Shown: positions 6,294-7,145 of the stretch, one piece after another
How the letters are laid out: each line of letters opens with the position of its first letter
How positions within the stretch are numbered: the first letter of the stretch is position 1
Source of the DNA: an uncultured Coriobacteriaceae bacterium
Lineage (GTDB): Bacteria > Actinomycetota > Coriobacteriia > Coriobacteriales > UMGS124
Length of the DNA stretch: 7,145 nt
Direction of reading: 5' to 3'
NCBI GenBank assembly: GCA_900555105.1
Contig: USJP01000076.1
Location: 1 to 7,145 of the forward strand
Program-made: the position numbers and the translations under genes
The notes under the pieces: model-generated
Database searches by the model: none
What the model saw: only the letters and a program-made list of their open reading frames with translations
What the model was told of the DNA's origin: nothing

Positions 6294-6419
6294 TTGCTGG
6301 CATGTGTACACGCACGCCCACCTACGGTCGCATCCTTCACCTGCGCGCAATTACCTGCCGCTCGCCCGTCAACCTCACCTTTGACTCGTTGCGGTCCGCT
6401 TTCGTTCGACCTTCGTTCT

Positions 6420-6460
6420 GATGTATATGCCTATGCACATATACATATAGGCATATCATC
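6420..6460. promoter_or_regulatory. Long AT-rich inverted repeat sharing the dyad 1 half-site (dyad 2)
   Basis: ATATGCCTAT (6425-6434) and ATAGGCATAT (6447-6456) are a perfect 10-bp inverted repeat separated by 12 bases. GATG (6420-6423) and CATC (6457-6460) extend it by 4 bp with T6424 bulged. The core TGCCTAT/ATAGGCA is the same as in the 19-bp dyad at 6275-6293. It is about 60 bases past the stop of the right-edge rhodanese gene, but no T run follows on the minus strand, so it is not a standard terminator. An upstream operator is the preferred reading. Confidence 0.5.
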
Positions 6461-6519
6461 ACATCCAATCAGACAAAGGCCCGGTTTTCCTCTTTCACGC
6501 GTCAACAGGGCATTCGCCC

Positions 6520-7145
6520 CTAACAACCCAGGAACTGGTCCTCAAGCGTGGGGTATCCAGCATCCGCCCAAGCCTTCACGCCACCGTCGAGCACCTTGAC
6601 AAGCTCCTCGTCGTACCCATTGGCAATCAGCGTGAACCAGGTCTCGGCCAAGCGGTTGCTGTTTTTAAGCGCAACAAGAATGACCTCTTTGTCCTGGGGA
6701 ATCTCGCTCATACGAATCTCAATCTGTCTGCCAGCAGGAATGTTGCGCGAACCTTCAATGAGCTGGTTTTGAAAGTCGCGGTGGCTGCGAATGTCGATGA
6801 CGCACACCTCGCGGCTCTTAAGCTTTCCTGCGTCAAAGAGCTCGTAGAGGTCATCGACCGAGATGAGCGCGTCTTCGGGGATCTCCTTGAACTTGCGCGC
6901 CTTGTTGGACTTCGTGCTTGTGTTGTCCGCGGATGAGCCGGTAGAGGCGCCCTTCGACGAAGCCCCCGAGTCCCCGGTTGTCGAGCCGGACTTCGTTGAA
7001 GTGTCACCGGCGGCCGCGTCGCCTGCTTGCGCGTTGCCAGTCGCAGCCTTGCCTGTGGCACCTGTGGCGCCCTGGGCAGAGGCAGCCTTTGTCCCCTTGC
7101 CGGAACCCTGCGTCTGCGAAGTCGCAGCTGCCTCGGAGCCACCCG
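6520..7145 (-). CDS. Rhodanese-domain protein with long low-complexity linker, lacking the catalytic Cys (5' end off window)
   Basis: The reading frame stays open from the stop at 6520 to the right edge, giving 207 visible residues with the start outside. Residues 1-80 are a Ser/Thr/Gly/Ala/Lys-rich linker with no hydrophobic stretch. A rhodanese domain follows (about 92-203): ISVDDLYELFDAG, the strand VCVIDIRSHRDF (113-124), GSRNIPAG, and VLDGGVKAWADAGYP (184-198), the usual GGxxxW end. In the active-site loop VALKNSNRLAE (157-167), R164 sits where CxxGxR has its arginine, but the cysteine position is L159 and no cysteine is present, so sulfur transfer by the normal mechanism is unlikely here. 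A catalytic second domain could lie upstream, as in tandem rhodaneses where one copy is inactive. The GTG at 6807 is inside the domain and not a start. It has the same orientation as the next unit, 278 bp away. Confidence 0.8.
   Translation of the reverse strand, partial: GGSEAAATSQTQGSGKGTKAASAQGATGATGKAATGNAQAGDAAAGDTSTKSGSTTGDSGASSKGASTGSSADNTSTKSNKARKFKEIPEDALISVDDLYELFDAGKLKSREVCVIDIRSHRDFQNQLIEGSRNIPAGRQIEIRMSEIPQDKEVILVALKNSNRLAETWFTLIANGYDEELVKVLDGGVKAWADAGYPTLEDQFLGC

Larger units (their letters stand above)
6242..6519. other. 278-bp intergenic region upstream of the isochorismatase-rhodanese unit
   Basis: No credible gene is seen here on either strand. Besides the two dyads it holds the palindrome GTGTACAC (6304-6311), a direct repeat of TTCGTTC (6401-6407 and 6412-6418), a minus-strand TTGACG hexamer (about 6366-6371) resembling a -35 but without a good -10, and a short GGGC/GCCC hairpin (6508-6511, 6516-6519) right after the stop of the right-edge gene. 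A promoter for the downstream unit is expected here but cannot be pinned down. Confidence 0.5.

Noticed and set aside
6425..6456. Dyad 2 as the intrinsic terminator of the right-edge gene
   Set aside because: The stem is AT-rich and no T run follows it on the minus strand.
6805..6807. GTG at 6807 as the start of the right-edge rhodanese gene
   Set aside because: The frame is open to the window edge and the rhodanese fold starts about 20 residues upstream of this codon.
1..7145. CRISPR array, insertion sequence, tRNA or rRNA
   Set aside because: No regularly spaced repeats, transposase motifs, cloverleaf or rRNA-like stretches were seen.

Overview
The window reads as GC-rich (roughly 60% by eye) anaerobic actinobacterial DNA. 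The best guess is Coriobacteriia, probably an Eggerthellaceae-like gut or rumen anaerobe. That rests on exported multiheme cytochromes joined to molybdopterin (Moco) oxidoreductase domains, several exported proteins with Ala/Gly-rich signal peptides and acidic linkers, and strong AGGAGG-type ribosome binding sites. The assignment is an inference from style and gene content; no marker gene is present.

Layout: positions 1-156 are a short leader for a plus-strand MerR/BmrR-type regulator (157-1164). Everything else supported is on the minus strand. The regulator converges on a two-gene unit separated from it by a probable bidirectional hairpin terminator (1266-1299). That unit, in transcription order, is a triheme cytochrome c fused to a sulfite-oxidase-family Moco domain (4312 to 2165), then, after 2 bp, a small stand-alone Moco-domain paralogue (2162 to 1356). 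Its 283-bp upstream gap holds a GC-rich terminator hairpin for the next unit (4534-4559), an AT-rich tract, a dyad that may overlap the promoter, and a 12-bp stem-loop in the 5' leader.

The second minus-strand unit is an exported isochorismatase/nicotinamidase-fold cysteine hydrolase (6241 to 5411) followed 5 bp later by an exported single-domain rhodanese (5405 to 4596). The 278 bp upstream hold two inverted repeats built from the same half-site (ATAGGCA/TGCCTAT), which look like operators or structured leader elements. A third minus-strand gene runs off the right edge (7145 to 6520): a Ser/Thr/Gly/Ala-rich linker followed by a rhodanese domain that lacks the catalytic cysteine.

Taken together, the minus-strand genes look like an extracytoplasmic sulfur and redox set: two rhodanese domains, an unusual cysteine hydrolase, and a Moco/heme oxidoreductase with a Moco-domain companion. 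A plausible but unproven reading is handling of a sulfur compound (sulfane sulfur, thiosulfate, sulfite, or an S- or N-oxide) with electrons passing through the three hemes. No mobile element, CRISPR array, tRNA or rRNA was seen.
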